In this document: positions 1 to 7,522 of the stretch, in pieces | How positions within the stretch are numbered: the stretch's first letter is position 1 | Layout of the letters: the number at the start of each line of letters is the position of its first letter | NCBI GenBank assembly: GCA_964480275.1 | Contig: CAYZOC010000006.1 | Span: forward strand, 1 to 33,534 | DNA length: 33,534 nt | Direction of reading: 5' to 3' | From: DATESG01 sp964480275 | GTDB taxonomy: Bacteria > Bacillota_I > Bacilli_A > RFN20 > CAG-826 | Made by a program: the position numbers and the translations under genes | The notes under the pieces: generated by a model | Seen by the model: the letters and a program-made list of their open reading frames with translations, nothing else | The model's database searches: none | What the model was told of the DNA's origin: nothing

Positions 1-82
1 GCACAAACACTACTAGCATCGCAGCTAGTGTGAGCATGGACTTTCCTCTAACAAACTAGTTGTCAGCAATTATCCGGATCGA
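1..82 (-). ncRNA. rnpB: RNase P RNA, 5' part (runs off window edge)
   Basis: Read on the minus strand, this stretch carries the signature 5' part of a Bacillus-type RNase P RNA: GAGGAAAGTCC followed by ATGCTC at about 16-43, then a GC-rich hairpin and AGTAGTGTTTGTGC. The preceding CCGGATAATTGCTG matches the conserved 5' strand of the outer stem. RNase P RNA is the catalytic subunit that cuts 5' leaders from pre-tRNA. It starts at or a few bases after the gpsB stop codon, and gpsB followed by rnpB is also the Bacillus subtilis order. The 3' three quarters lie outside the window, so the exact 5' end and overall fold cannot be confirmed. Confidence 0.9.
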
Positions 83-433
83 CTATTTGATTTTTTTGGG
101 GTCATACCCAAGACTCCAAAGAAATTTTTCATAAGCGGCAATGCGCTTGATATTTTCAAAGTTGTCTTGATGAGCATCTTTAATTTTTTCATATTCCTTC
201 ATCCGCTTTTCGACAGCGATTAATCGCGCCTCAAGGTCGAGTTTTTGTGAATATGTCGTTTGGTATTTAGTCTCAAGTCGCGCTAAATTGTTGGTGACTT
301 TCTTAAATTCTTGATAGTCCTTTATCACTTTGTCAAAGAAACGATCAACTTCAAGTGCATCGTAGCCTTTGTTTGCAGGTGCAAACTTGTGATTAAGAAT
401 TTGATTATCATCAAAATTAAATTTATAGCTCAT
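83..433 (-). CDS. gpsB: DivIVA/GpsB-family cell division protein
   Basis: A 116-residue cytoplasmic protein. Residues about 10-45 form the DivIVA/GpsB membrane-binding module, with F..KGYDALEVDRFFDKV as the recognisable core, followed by a charged coiled coil to about residue 85 and a short basic tail. GpsB proteins bind curved membrane and tie cell-wall synthases such as PBP1 to the division machinery. A longer frame reaches upstream to 490, but the start at 433 is preferred: it begins the family homology, has GAGGT just upstream, and lies directly after a consensus promoter. rnpB follows immediately, as in Bacillus. GpsB and DivIVA are hard to separate by sequence alone; length and the neighbour favour GpsB. 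Confidence 0.82.
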   Translation of the reverse strand: MSYKFNFDDNQILNHKFAPANKGYDALEVDRFFDKVIKDYQEFKKVTNNLARLETKYQTTYSQKLDLEARLIAVEKRMKEYEKIKDAHQDNFENIKRIAAYEKFLWSLGYDPKKIK

Positions 434-448
434 TGTGACCTCGCAATT

Positions 449-477
449 ATTATAAAGTTTTACTGGCGATAAAGCAA
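449..477 (-). promoter_or_regulatory. Promoter of gpsB (and probably rnpB)
   Basis: The minus strand reads TTGCTT (472-477), a 17-base spacer, then TATAAT (449-454), a near-consensus SigA-type promoter. The predicted transcript starts near 442, leaving a leader of only about 9 bases that is essentially GAGGTCACA before the ATG at 433. This supports the 433 start over the longer frame. Confidence 0.75.
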
Positions 478-494
478 TCAAAAGGGCCAATTTA

Positions 495-1277
495 ATGTTT
501 TATAAATCGCCAAATAATGATAAAATTATAAATATGAAAAAACTATTAAAAAGTATTGGAAAAGAAAAGATCGTTATCTTCCTTGATCTTGAGGGAACGC
601 AATTTTCTCATGAACTAATTTCACTAGGGGCTTGCAAGGCAAAAGTAAAGAAAGATGGAACTTTTTCACGTTTAGATAAGGGTTTTCAAGTTTATGTAAA
701 GGCTAAAAACCATATTGGTCGTTACGTCGAGAGGCTTACCGGTATCAATCAGGCGCTTCTTGATGAAAAAGGTATTAGTTATATTGAGGCGATGAATCAG
801 TTCAAAAAGTATGTTGGACGTGAATTTAAAAAAGCAAAGTTTGTCACCTTTGGCAGCCACGATATTCGGATATTCAACCAATCAGAAATGCATTCAGGTC
901 CTGCCGATGATGAGTTTTTTAAAATCATTCGCCATAATCATGTTGATCTTGCAAAAATTATTAGTGAGTATGTCAAAGACGATAAAAATAATCCACTTTC
1001 ACTAAGCAACTACTGCAAACTATTTAATGTCAGTATGAGTGGAACTGAGCACGAAGCTCTAAGTGATGCAAAAAATCTCGCCTATTTATATAATGCAATT
1101 GTTAAAAATCCTGATTTTGTTAGTCGTGAATATATGAAAATCATCGAAACTGGCCGGGGTATGCCACGACCGATACAAAAACTAATTAAACGTCTTCGTG
1201 AACAAGGGAGTGTCGATCAAAAAGACCTTGAACGTTTTGTTAAAGAAGAAATTAAAGGTGAAAAAACAACAAAATAA
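495..1277 (+). CDS. DEDDh-family 3'-5' exonuclease
   Basis: A 260-residue protein of the DnaQ-like DEDDh exonuclease superfamily. All catalytic positions are visible: D31 and E33 in FLDLEGT, D123 in FGSHDIRIF, and H186 plus D191 in EHEALSDA. The spacing and the ERI1/KapD-like character suggest a single-domain RNA or DNA 3' trimming enzyme, not a polymerase proofreading subunit. Its substrate cannot be read from the sequence. Residues 205-260 form a basic, helical tail. The start at 495 has AAAGGG eight bases upstream; an alternative ATG at 534 (MKKLL) lacks a ribosome-binding site but gives a more typical N-terminus. The gene ends two bases before recU, so the pair is probably co-transcribed and coupled. 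Confidence 0.8.
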   Translation: MFYKSPNNDKIINMKKLLKSIGKEKIVIFLDLEGTQFSHELISLGACKAKVKKDGTFSRLDKGFQVYVKAKNHIGRYVERLTGINQALLDEKGISYIEAMNQFKKYVGREFKKAKFVTFGSHDIRIFNQSEMHSGPADDEFFKIIRHNHVDLAKIISEYVKDDKNNPLSLSNYCKLFNVSMSGTEHEALSDAKNLAYLYNAIVKNPDFVSREYMKIIETGRGMPRPIQKLIKRLREQGSVDQKDLERFVKEEIKGEKTTK

Positions 1278-1279
1278 CT

Positions 1280-1864
1280 ATGATTAAATATCCAAATGGC
1301 AAACAAGCTACAGGCTCCAAGGTAGAACCCACTAGTAAACGGCGCTTACAAAGCGCGGCAAATCGCGGAATGAGTCTCGAACAAGATATTAATCTTTCTA
1401 ATGAGTACTATAAAAACAAAGGGCAAGCACTTATTACTAAACGGCCGACACCAGTCAATGTTGTTAAAGTCGATTACGAAAAGGGCGCAAGAATTATTGA
1501 TGCCTACTTTGAAAAACAGTCTACAACAGATTATAACGGTGTTTACCAGGGAAAATATATTGATTTTGAAGCAAAATCCACAAATAATAAGACATCATTC
1601 CCACTAAATAACATTAGTAAACATCAAATTGAACACCTAAAAAATGTATTACTTCATGGTGGTATCTGCTTTTTTATTATTGAGTTTTCGCTGATCAACA
1701 AGTTATTTTTACTCGATGCCAAAATTATGATTGAATACATTAAAACTTCTGATCGTAAATCAATTCCTCTTAGTGTTTTTAAAGAAAAAGCCCTTGAGCT
1801 TAGTTATGGATTTAGTCCTCGAATTGACTACCTCAGTGCTGTTAAAAAGTTTTATAATTTATAA
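1280..1864 (+). CDS. recU: Holliday junction resolvase RecU
   Basis: A 194-residue protein that closely follows Bacillus RecU from the first residues (MIKYPNGK) to the end. The core contains TTDYNGVYQGKYIDFEAK and the following N-KTSFPL-N and HQIEHL motifs of the nuclease active site. RecU cuts four-way DNA junctions symmetrically during recombinational repair and chromosome segregation. No good ribosome-binding site lies close to the ATG, so translation is probably coupled to the exonuclease two bases upstream. In most Bacilli recU is followed by ponA (PBP1); here the next gene is nth on the opposite strand and ponA is absent. The stop codon overlaps the stop of nth. Confidence 0.95.
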   Translation: MIKYPNGKQATGSKVEPTSKRRLQSAANRGMSLEQDINLSNEYYKNKGQALITKRPTPVNVVKVDYEKGARIIDAYFEKQSTTDYNGVYQGKYIDFEAKSTNNKTSFPLNNISKHQIEHLKNVLLHGGICFFIIEFSLINKLFLLDAKIMIEYIKTSDRKSIPLSVFKEKALELSYGFSPRIDYLSAVKKFYNL

Positions 1865-2500
1865 ATTTTTATTTTTTTCCAAACAAATATCGACTATTTT
1901 ACACTCCCGACACCGGGGTTTTTTTGCTTTACAAAAATAGCGACCAAAGAATATCATTTGATGATGCATTTTAATGTAGTCTTCAACTTTAAGCGTTTTT
2001 CTAAGTTTTTGTTCAACTTGTTCAAGGCTATCCTTGAGCTTGGCAAACCCTAAACGCTTCGAAATTCTAAAGACATGCGTATCGACCGCAATCTCGGGAA
2101 TATTAAATAGTTCCGCTCTAACAACATTGGCAGTTTTAATACCAACGCCTGGAAGAGCAAGTAGCTCTTGTTTGTCACTTGGAACTTTTCCGCTATGTTT
2201 ATTTGATAAAATTCGTACTGTTCTATAAATATTTTTAGCCTTAGCCTTATAAAGACCAATCGTTTTAAATGCTTGTTCAAGTTCAATAAGGGATAAAGAA
2301 ATAATCGAATTCAAACTTGGATACATAGTAAAAAAAGTCCTAGTCAAAGCATTAACAGCCTTATCTGTTGCCTGGGCACTTAGGATGACAGCGATTAAAA
2401 GTTCATAGTCCTTGCTATATTCTAATTCACCATGAGCGTCAGGAAATAACTGATCAAAATATGTTGTAATCGTTTGTAGCTTATCTTTATTCATGCTCAT
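1859..2500 (-). CDS. nth: Endonuclease III (DNA glycosylase/AP lyase)
   Basis: A 213-residue base-excision repair enzyme that removes oxidised pyrimidines and nicks the abasic site. The helix-hairpin-helix LPGVGIKTANVV supplies the catalytic lysine (K122), VDTHVFR supplies the catalytic aspartate (D140), and the C-terminus carries the 4Fe-4S loop with cysteines 190, 197, 200 and 206 in the standard C-x6-C-x2-C-x5-C spacing. The start overlaps the end of dnaD by 14 bases; an ATG two codons later (2494) is also possible. The dnaD-nth pair is a conserved Bacilli arrangement. The protein needs Fe-S cluster insertion, which the SUF system encoded in this window could provide. Confidence 0.95.
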   Translation of the reverse strand: MSMNKDKLQTITTYFDQLFPDAHGELEYSKDYELLIAVILSAQATDKAVNALTRTFFTMYPSLNSIISLSLIELEQAFKTIGLYKAKAKNIYRTVRILSNKHSGKVPSDKQELLALPGVGIKTANVVRAELFNIPEIAVDTHVFRISKRLGFAKLKDSLEQVEQKLRKTLKVEDYIKMHHQMIFFGRYFCKAKKPRCRECKIVDICLEKNKNL

Positions 2501-3140
2501 CTAATTCTTTTTTTGTCGCGGCAACGAGATTTTCAATTGTTGTTCTTTTCTTCTCGCTTTGTGCACTAGTTCCCTCACTACGCATTTCAATTTCAATAGC
2601 TTTTTGTAGGATTATTTTATCGATGGCCTTGATTGAGCGGCGGTTTTTTCTCACACCATCTTCTAGTGCGTCAATAATAAGGTCGGCACTATAACCATAT
2701 TCAAACCAAGTCTGAATTGTTTGCATTTCTAGTGGGGACAAACTACGGCCAAATTCGCTTTGAAAGCGATGATAGACCCTGTCCATTTCATTTTGAATAT
2801 CTAAATCTTCGCCCCGCTCTTTACTTTTTTCATAGTCAAGTTGAAACTCTAAGAGTAATCGAGCCCGAAGTGGATTAATACTTGTTTTCATTACACCCTT
2901 TTCATTCTTGTATTCTAAAAGTCCCTTATTTATTAGACGAACAAAAATCTCATCGAGTGTTTTGCTTGGGTAATTCATCACAAGTGAAAGCATTTCTGGC
3001 GTAACAAAATCATTGCCTTGTAAGATCAGATGATCAAGCATAAAAAGCGTTGCAAGTTCATCTTCTTTGATAAGTAGACGCTTATAGTATTCTAAAAGAA
3101 GAAAATGAAAATCAAGCGCCGCCGGTATCTTATTCATCAT
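2487..3140 (-). CDS. dnaD: Primosomal replication protein DnaD
   Basis: A 217-residue protein with the two-part DnaD layout. Residues about 10-110 form a winged-helix DnaD N-terminal domain with a hydrophobic helix pattern. Residues about 125-200 form the DnaD/DnaB_2 domain, including SPLEMQTIQTWFEYGYSADLI and the following RRSIKAIDKIIL segment. DnaD acts with DnaB and DnaI to load the replicative helicase in low-GC Gram-positive bacteria. The usual C-terminal aromatic signature after the last helix is weak. The start directly abuts the glmS stop codon, with GGTGGA inside the end of glmS as the likely ribosome-binding site, so dnaD is probably translated from the glmS transcript. nth overlaps its end. 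Confidence 0.85.
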   Translation of the reverse strand: MMNKIPAALDFHFLLLEYYKRLLIKEDELATLFMLDHLILQGNDFVTPEMLSLVMNYPSKTLDEIFVRLINKGLLEYKNEKGVMKTSINPLRARLLLEFQLDYEKSKERGEDLDIQNEMDRVYHRFQSEFGRSLSPLEMQTIQTWFEYGYSADLIIDALEDGVRKNRRSIKAIDKIILQKAIEIEMRSEGTSAQSEKKRTTIENLVAATKKELDEHE

Positions 3141-4925
3141 CTATTCCACCGTCACCGATTTTGCTAGATTTCGCGGCTTATCAATATTAGTGCCCAACTC
3201 TAGTGCTACATAGTAGGCTAAATATTGCCCGACCATCCCCATTGTTAGCGGCGCCAAATAGTTTTTGGTTGTTGGAACAATGACGCTATCTTCTTCCCGT
3301 GATAGTGATTTTGGCGAAATAATATAAACATGGGCTCCTCGAGCCTTTACTTCCTCAAAGTTTGAACGAATGGCATCAGCAGTTAATGGATCACTAACGA
3401 AGCCGACAACTGGCGATTCTTTGGTAATGAGGGCAATTGGGCCATGTTTTAGTTCGCCACCTGGAAAAGCTTCACTATGAAGATAAGTGATTTCTTTAAG
3501 TTTTAATGATGCTTCCAGAGCAACATCATGATCAAGTCCGCGACCTAAGAAATATACGTCATGAGCTTGGGCAATATCCTTGGCGACGTGATGAATAGTC
3601 TCCTTAGCGGCAATAATCTTTTCTTGAGCTTTGATAACGGCATAGAAATCATTAATTGTATTATGATTGTCTCTTAGTGCGCCGATAATTAACGAAAATA
3701 AAGTTACTTGGGCAGTATATGCTTTCGTCGAAGCAACACTAACTTCATATCCAGCATAAAGTAAAAGGGTAAAATCGGCTAGTCGATCTAGCGTTGATCC
3801 TTTAGAATTTGTCACAGTAATTATCGTATTACCACGTTCTTTAACAATATCAACGCAGCGAATTAAATCAGCAGTTTCACCTGATTGACTAACAAAGATG
3901 AAGACACTATCGGGATCTGTAACATAGGGATAATATGCCCATTCACTGGCAACAAAAACATCTACATTTTTACCATAGTTGAAGAAATATCTTCGCGCAA
4001 TCAGCGAAGCATGATAACTTGTACCAGCGGCAATAAATACAAGTTTAGGGGCTTTTTTAATTGTTTTAATTAGATTTTTATCAAATAAATATTTGCTACC
4101 ATCATAATAGTAGTCAAGAAGTCTCCTAACAACCTGCGTTGATTCTTCAATTTCTTTAAGCATGTAGTGAGGATAACCTTCTAAGCCAATATCGTATTCG
4201 TCGATATCCGCTTTATGATATTTGTAATTTAAAGGTTCGCTTATCCCATCTTTATAGACAACAAGTTCTGTTTTGGTAATAAAGCCATATTGACCATCGC
4301 CAACTGTGTAAAAATCATTGGCATCTTTAATCATTGGCATATAATCACTAGCAAGAAACATCCCTTCTTGACCTCGACCAATCACCAAAGGAGAGCGCAT
4401 TTTTGCAAAGTAAATATGCTCTTCATCACCCTTGAAAATTATTGCTAAGGCATAACTGCCACGAATTTCACCTAATGCTTTTTTAATCGCCGCTAAAATA
4501 TTTTGATTGTTTTTTATATAGTAATGTTCAATTAAATTAGCAACAACCTCGGTGTCAGTATCACTTTTAAAAGTGTAACCTTGATCGCTTAATTTTGCTT
4601 TAAGTGTGCGGAAATTATCAATTACACCATTATGAACCAGCGAGAAAAGATTATTCATACTATTTTGTGGATGCGCATTTTTAACACTAGGTTCGCCATG
4701 CGTTGCCCACCTAGTATGGCCTACCCCGACTGAAACAGGTTCATGATCAATAAGTTCCTGATCTAAAAGGTCGACGCCACCCTTAACACGGGTTAAATCG
4801 ATTTTGCCATTATTTACCAAAGCAATACCAGCAGAATCATAGCCGCGATATTCAAGCGACCTCAAACCTTTAATAATATACTTTTTGACATCTTTTGAAG
4901 AAATGCCACCAACGATACCACACAT
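3141..4925 (-). CDS. glmS: Glutamine-fructose-6-phosphate aminotransferase
   Basis: A 594-residue full-length GlmS. The N-terminal class II glutamine amidotransferase domain begins MCGIVGG with the nucleophilic Cys2, and includes TRWATHGEPS and the SLVHNGVIDN region. Two SIS sugar-isomerase domains follow from about residue 280, with the SQSGETADLIR phosphosugar loop, and the C-terminus ends in the conserved P-R-NLAKSVTVE tail. It makes glucosamine-6-phosphate, the entry point for amino-sugar and cell-wall precursors. AGGAG lies just upstream of the ATG. The 72-base gap to glnA is too short for a glmS ribozyme, the usual regulator in Firmicutes. It follows glnA, whose product is glutamine, the amino donor for GlmS. 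Confidence 0.97.
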   Translation of the reverse strand: MCGIVGGISSKDVKKYIIKGLRSLEYRGYDSAGIALVNNGKIDLTRVKGGVDLLDQELIDHEPVSVGVGHTRWATHGEPSVKNAHPQNSMNNLFSLVHNGVIDNFRTLKAKLSDQGYTFKSDTDTEVVANLIEHYYIKNNQNILAAIKKALGEIRGSYALAIIFKGDEEHIYFAKMRSPLVIGRGQEGMFLASDYMPMIKDANDFYTVGDGQYGFITKTELVVYKDGISEPLNYKYHKADIDEYDIGLEGYPHYMLKEIEESTQVVRRLLDYYYDGSKYLFDKNLIKTIKKAPKLVFIAAGTSYHASLIARRYFFNYGKNVDVFVASEWAYYPYVTDPDSVFIFVSQSGETADLIRCVDIVKERGNTIITVTNSKGSTLDRLADFTLLLYAGYEVSVASTKAYTAQVTLFSLIIGALRDNHNTINDFYAVIKAQEKIIAAKETIHHVAKDIAQAHDVYFLGRGLDHDVALEASLKLKEITYLHSEAFPGGELKHGPIALITKESPVVGFVSDPLTADAIRSNFEEVKARGAHVYIISPKSLSREEDSVIVPTTKNYLAPLTMGMVGQYLAYYVALELGTNIDKPRNLAKSVTVE

Positions 4926-4997
4926 AAAATACTCCTTTATAGGACTGATAAGATATAGTTTATTTTACTATAAAAAGGGTCTAGTTAAAACAAATCA

Positions 4998-6335
4998 TTA
5001 AAGTTTCAAGTAGTTCTTAACTTCCCAGTCAGTAACAAGCACGCGGTAGTCATCCCATTCTTGCTCTTTAGCCATAATATACTTGTTATATGTATGATCG
5101 CCGAGCGTTTCAAGCATTAATGGGTCACGCTTAAATTCTTTGATAGCGTCTTTTAAGTTTTCAGGTACATTTTGAATGCCTTGAGCTTCCCGTTGTTCGC
5201 GAGAAAGCGAATAAATATTATCATTAACTGGCGCTATCAAGTCAGAATCACTAATTATTCCATCAAGCCCACTCATTAAAATAACTGCAAGGGCTAGATA
5301 AGGATTTGCCGCTGAATCAACACTACGAATTTCTGCCCGTGTTGCTTGCCCTCTTACTGCTGGAATCCGAATGAGACTACTACGATTAGCATCACTCCAA
5401 CAAGCATAAACTGGTGCTTCATAGCCGGGAATTAAACGTTTATAAGAATTGACAATTGGATTAGTAATAAGTGTGAATGCACGAGCATGATTAAGGATAC
5501 CAGTAATCCATTTGCGAGCGGTAAGTGATAGCTTCATCGAGTCATTTTCATCATAAAAAATATTATTACCATCTAAGTCTGCAAGTGAGCAGTTAGTGTG
5601 CATTCCACTTCCACTAATTCCTGCCATTGGCTTAGGCATAAATGTTGCATATAAATTATGGCGTCGAGCAACAACTTTAACTACTTGTTTAAAGGTTTGC
5701 ACATTGTCGCAAGCAGCAACAACATCAGCAAACTTAAAGTTAATTTCATGTTGTCCACTAGCTACTTCGTGATGACTTGATTGAACAACAAAACCAAGTT
5801 TTTCAAGTTCAAGGGCAATGTCTCGGCGGGCATTTTCTGCGCCGTCAATTGGAGCCATATCAAAATAACCACCATGATCATTTGGCTCAAGAACAGGATT
5901 GCCATTGCTATCAATCTTAAAAAGGAAAAATTCTGGCTCAAAACCTATATTTAAAGTTGCAAACCCCATTTCATTCATCTTTTTAACTGCGCGTTTTAAA
6001 ATATAACGAGGGTCACCCGGAAATGGTTTACCATAATATGTATAGACATCACATATTAAACGCGCGACTTTGCCATAACTCAACTCTTCGAATGGTAGAA
6101 TCAACCAAGTGTCAAGATCAGGCCGTAAGTACATGTCAGCTTCTTTGATACGAACGAAACCTTCAATTGAGGAGCCATCAAAAATTATTTTTCCATTTAA
6201 TGCATCTTCAAGCTTATTAAGTGGAATTTCTACAGCCTTGATCGTGCCTAGCATATCAGTAAACTGGAGACGAATATAGCGAACATTTTCTTTTAAGGCC
6301 ACTTCTAGAATTCTTTGCTTTGTGAATTTACTCAT
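4998..6335 (-). CDS. glnA: Glutamine synthetase type I
   Basis: A 445-residue GlnA, the normal length of the Bacillus-type GSI-alpha enzyme. It has the beta-Grasp N-terminal domain (VRYIRLQFTDMLGT), FDGSSIEGF, the metal-binding region near FEPEFFLF, GSGMHTNCSL, and the NRSSLIRIP substrate loop. It condenses glutamate and ammonia at the cost of ATP. The frame stays open upstream to 6416, but the start at 6335 (MSKFTK) is chosen because it matches family N-termini and has GGGAG eight bases upstream. I see no clear GlnR/TnrA box. The 133-base leader region contains two inverted repeats, listed separately. glmS, a glutamine consumer, lies downstream in the same direction. Confidence 0.96.
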   Translation of the reverse strand: MSKFTKQRILEVALKENVRYIRLQFTDMLGTIKAVEIPLNKLEDALNGKIIFDGSSIEGFVRIKEADMYLRPDLDTWLILPFEELSYGKVARLICDVYTYYGKPFPGDPRYILKRAVKKMNEMGFATLNIGFEPEFFLFKIDSNGNPVLEPNDHGGYFDMAPIDGAENARRDIALELEKLGFVVQSSHHEVASGQHEINFKFADVVAACDNVQTFKQVVKVVARRHNLYATFMPKPMAGISGSGMHTNCSLADLDGNNIFYDENDSMKLSLTARKWITGILNHARAFTLITNPIVNSYKRLIPGYEAPVYACWSDANRSSLIRIPAVRGQATRAEIRSVDSAANPYLALAVILMSGLDGIISDSDLIAPVNDNIYSLSREQREAQGIQNVPENLKDAIKEFKRDPLMLETLGDHTYNKYIMAKEQEWDDYRVLVTDWEVKNYLKL

Positions 6336-6412
6336 AAAATTACTCCCATGAGAAAATATTACACCAATTTTTAGAAACAAGTTAGTAATATTGTTCGAAA
6401 AGTAGTAAAAGA

Positions 6413-6447
6413 ACACTTATAGTGTGCATAAAAGCGCTTTTTTTATG
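6413..6447. repeat. Two adjacent inverted repeats between the CCA-type gene and glnA
   Basis: ACACT-TAT-AGTGT (6413-6425) is followed immediately by CATAAAA-GCGCTTT-TTTTATG (6427-6447), which also contains the palindrome AAAAGCGCTTTT. They lie about 80-110 bases upstream of the glnA start. The first looks like an operator half-site pair. The second could be a weak hairpin/terminator or a second operator. There is no GC-rich stem, so termination is doubtful. Confidence 0.4.
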
Positions 6448-6468
6448 AATCAGCGTAATAATTGATTT

Positions 6469-7137
6469 CTATATGTTGGTTTTAATGGAAAAATTTTCAA
6501 GAATGCTGATGGCTTTTTCGCTATCAATTTTCAACATTTTCCGTACTTCAAATTCAACTTTATCTTGATTAAGATTATCAAGAAGCCTAACTTGCTCAAC
6601 AATTGCGTGTTCTAAATTTTGTTCCAAGGAAAAATCTAATCTAAGCATAAAGCGCAGGGCTCTTAGAATTCTTAATGGATCTTCCTTGATTCGTAGATTT
6701 GGATCACCAATCATCCGGATTTTTTTGTTTTTTAAATCCTTTAGTCCATCACAATAATCATAAACATTTAAAGAGGCATCTAAATAGAGGGCATTAATTG
6801 TAAAGTCCCGCCGACGATAATCAAGCTCTGGTGTTTTAACAAAAACTATTTGACCAGGATGACGATAGTCTTTATAATCCCCTTCTTTTCTTAAAGTCGT
6901 CACTTCAACTTTGTATATATCAAAATGAAAAGAAACAGTGCCATATTTTTCAAATCGATAATTTGCATCAGGAAAAAACTCACGAGTTTCTTCGGGAGTG
7001 GCATCACTACATAAGTCTAAGTCAGCACTAGGTAACTTTAAAAGATAGTCGCGAACGGAACCGCCGACTAAATATAGCTTATATCCATATTTTGCATAAA
7101 TATCTGCTAGATTTGAAAAGGCTTCAAGAATTTCCAT
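6469..7137 (-). CDS. Short CCA-adding/poly(A) polymerase-family nucleotidyltransferase
   Basis: A 222-residue class II tRNA nucleotidyltransferase, the family that adds or repairs the 3' CCA of tRNA. The head domain is intact: LYLVGGSVRD (21-30), the catalytic D39 and D41 in SADLDL, RRRDFTINAL (108-117), and the nucleotide-selecting neck motif EDPLRILRALRF (152-163). It stops at a TAG soon after the neck, while typical enzymes run to about 390-450 residues with body and tail domains that hold the tRNA. Reading past the stop gives no family-like sequence, so this is not a simple nonsense break. It could be a naturally minimal enzyme, a decaying gene, or an A- or CC-adding partial enzyme. The mRNA appears leaderless. 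Confidence 0.8.
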   Translation of the reverse strand: MEILEAFSNLADIYAKYGYKLYLVGGSVRDYLLKLPSADLDLCSDATPEETREFFPDANYRFEKYGTVSFHFDIYKVEVTTLRKEGDYKDYRHPGQIVFVKTPELDYRRRDFTINALYLDASLNVYDYCDGLKDLKNKKIRMIGDPNLRIKEDPLRILRALRFMLRLDFSLEQNLEHAIVEQVRLLDNLNQDKVEFEVRKMLKIDSEKAISILENFSIKTNI

Positions 7138-7143
7138 GGATTA

Positions 7144-7152
7144 AGTATAGCA
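7144..7152 (-). promoter_or_regulatory. Extended -10 promoter giving a leaderless mRNA
   Basis: The minus strand reads TGCTATACT, an extended -10 element, with only TAATCC between it and the ATG at 7137. The usual spacing puts the transcription start on the A of the start codon. No ribosome-binding site and no good -35 hexamer are visible, which fits both an extended -10 promoter and a leaderless message. Confidence 0.6.
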
Positions 7153-7180
7153 TTTAACGGTAGAATTTATGGTAAAAGAT

Positions 7181-7205
7181 AAAAGAAAATGGAGCTTGCG
7201 CTCCA
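7181..7205 (-). terminator. Intrinsic terminator of the HU gene
   Basis: On the minus strand, TGGAGC-GCAA-GCTCCA forms a 6-bp stem with a GNRA tetraloop, followed by TTTTCTTTT. It sits just after the HU stop codon and separates HU from the downstream nucleotidyltransferase gene. Confidence 0.85.
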
Positions 7206-7211
7206 CGTTCT

Positions 7212-7484
7212 TTATTGAACTTTGTTTTTTAGAATTTTGGAAGGCTTGAAGACGATTGTCTTGCCGCCAGGAATCACAATCTCGCCACCAGTTTGTGGGC
7301 TAATTCCTTTGCGTTCTTTGCGTTGTCTGACTTCAAAACCACCGAAACCTGAAAGCTTTACTGTTTCCCCGTCAACTAAAGCAGTTTCGAAGGCGTCAAG
7401 CATTGCATTGACAGCTTCTTCAGCGTCTTTTTTGGAAAGTCTTGCTTTTTCGGCGACTACCAAAATTAGATCAGCTTTATTCAT
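7212..7484 (-). CDS. hup: HU-family DNA-binding protein
   Basis: A 90-residue HU/IHF-family nucleoid protein of standard length. It begins MNKADLILVVAEKARLSKKDAEEAV, has the VKLSGFGGFEVRQRKER beta-arm entry and the distal arm G-NPQTG-like turn as ISPQTGGEI, and ends with the FKPSKILKNKV helix. HU dimers bend and compact DNA. AAGGAGG lies eight bases upstream of the ATG, a strong ribosome-binding site expected for an abundant protein. It has its own promoter candidate and terminator. Its position after gpsA, der and cmk matches the Bacillus order ending in hbs. Confidence 0.96.
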   Translation of the reverse strand: MNKADLILVVAEKARLSKKDAEEAVNAMLDAFETALVDGETVKLSGFGGFEVRQRKERKGISPQTGGEIVIPGGKTIVFKPSKILKNKVQ

Positions 7485-7522
7485 AGTGCATCCTCCTTGA
7501 ATATTTTTTTCATCCTATTAAT

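Noticed and set aside
83..490. Longer gpsB reading frame starting at 490
   Set aside because: The extra 19 residues have no family match and the consensus promoter lies inside them.
4926..4997. Possible glmS ribozyme upstream of glmS
   Set aside because: The gap to glnA is only 72 bases, AT-rich, and lacks the conserved ribozyme core; it holds only a ribosome-binding site and weak promoter-like hexamers.
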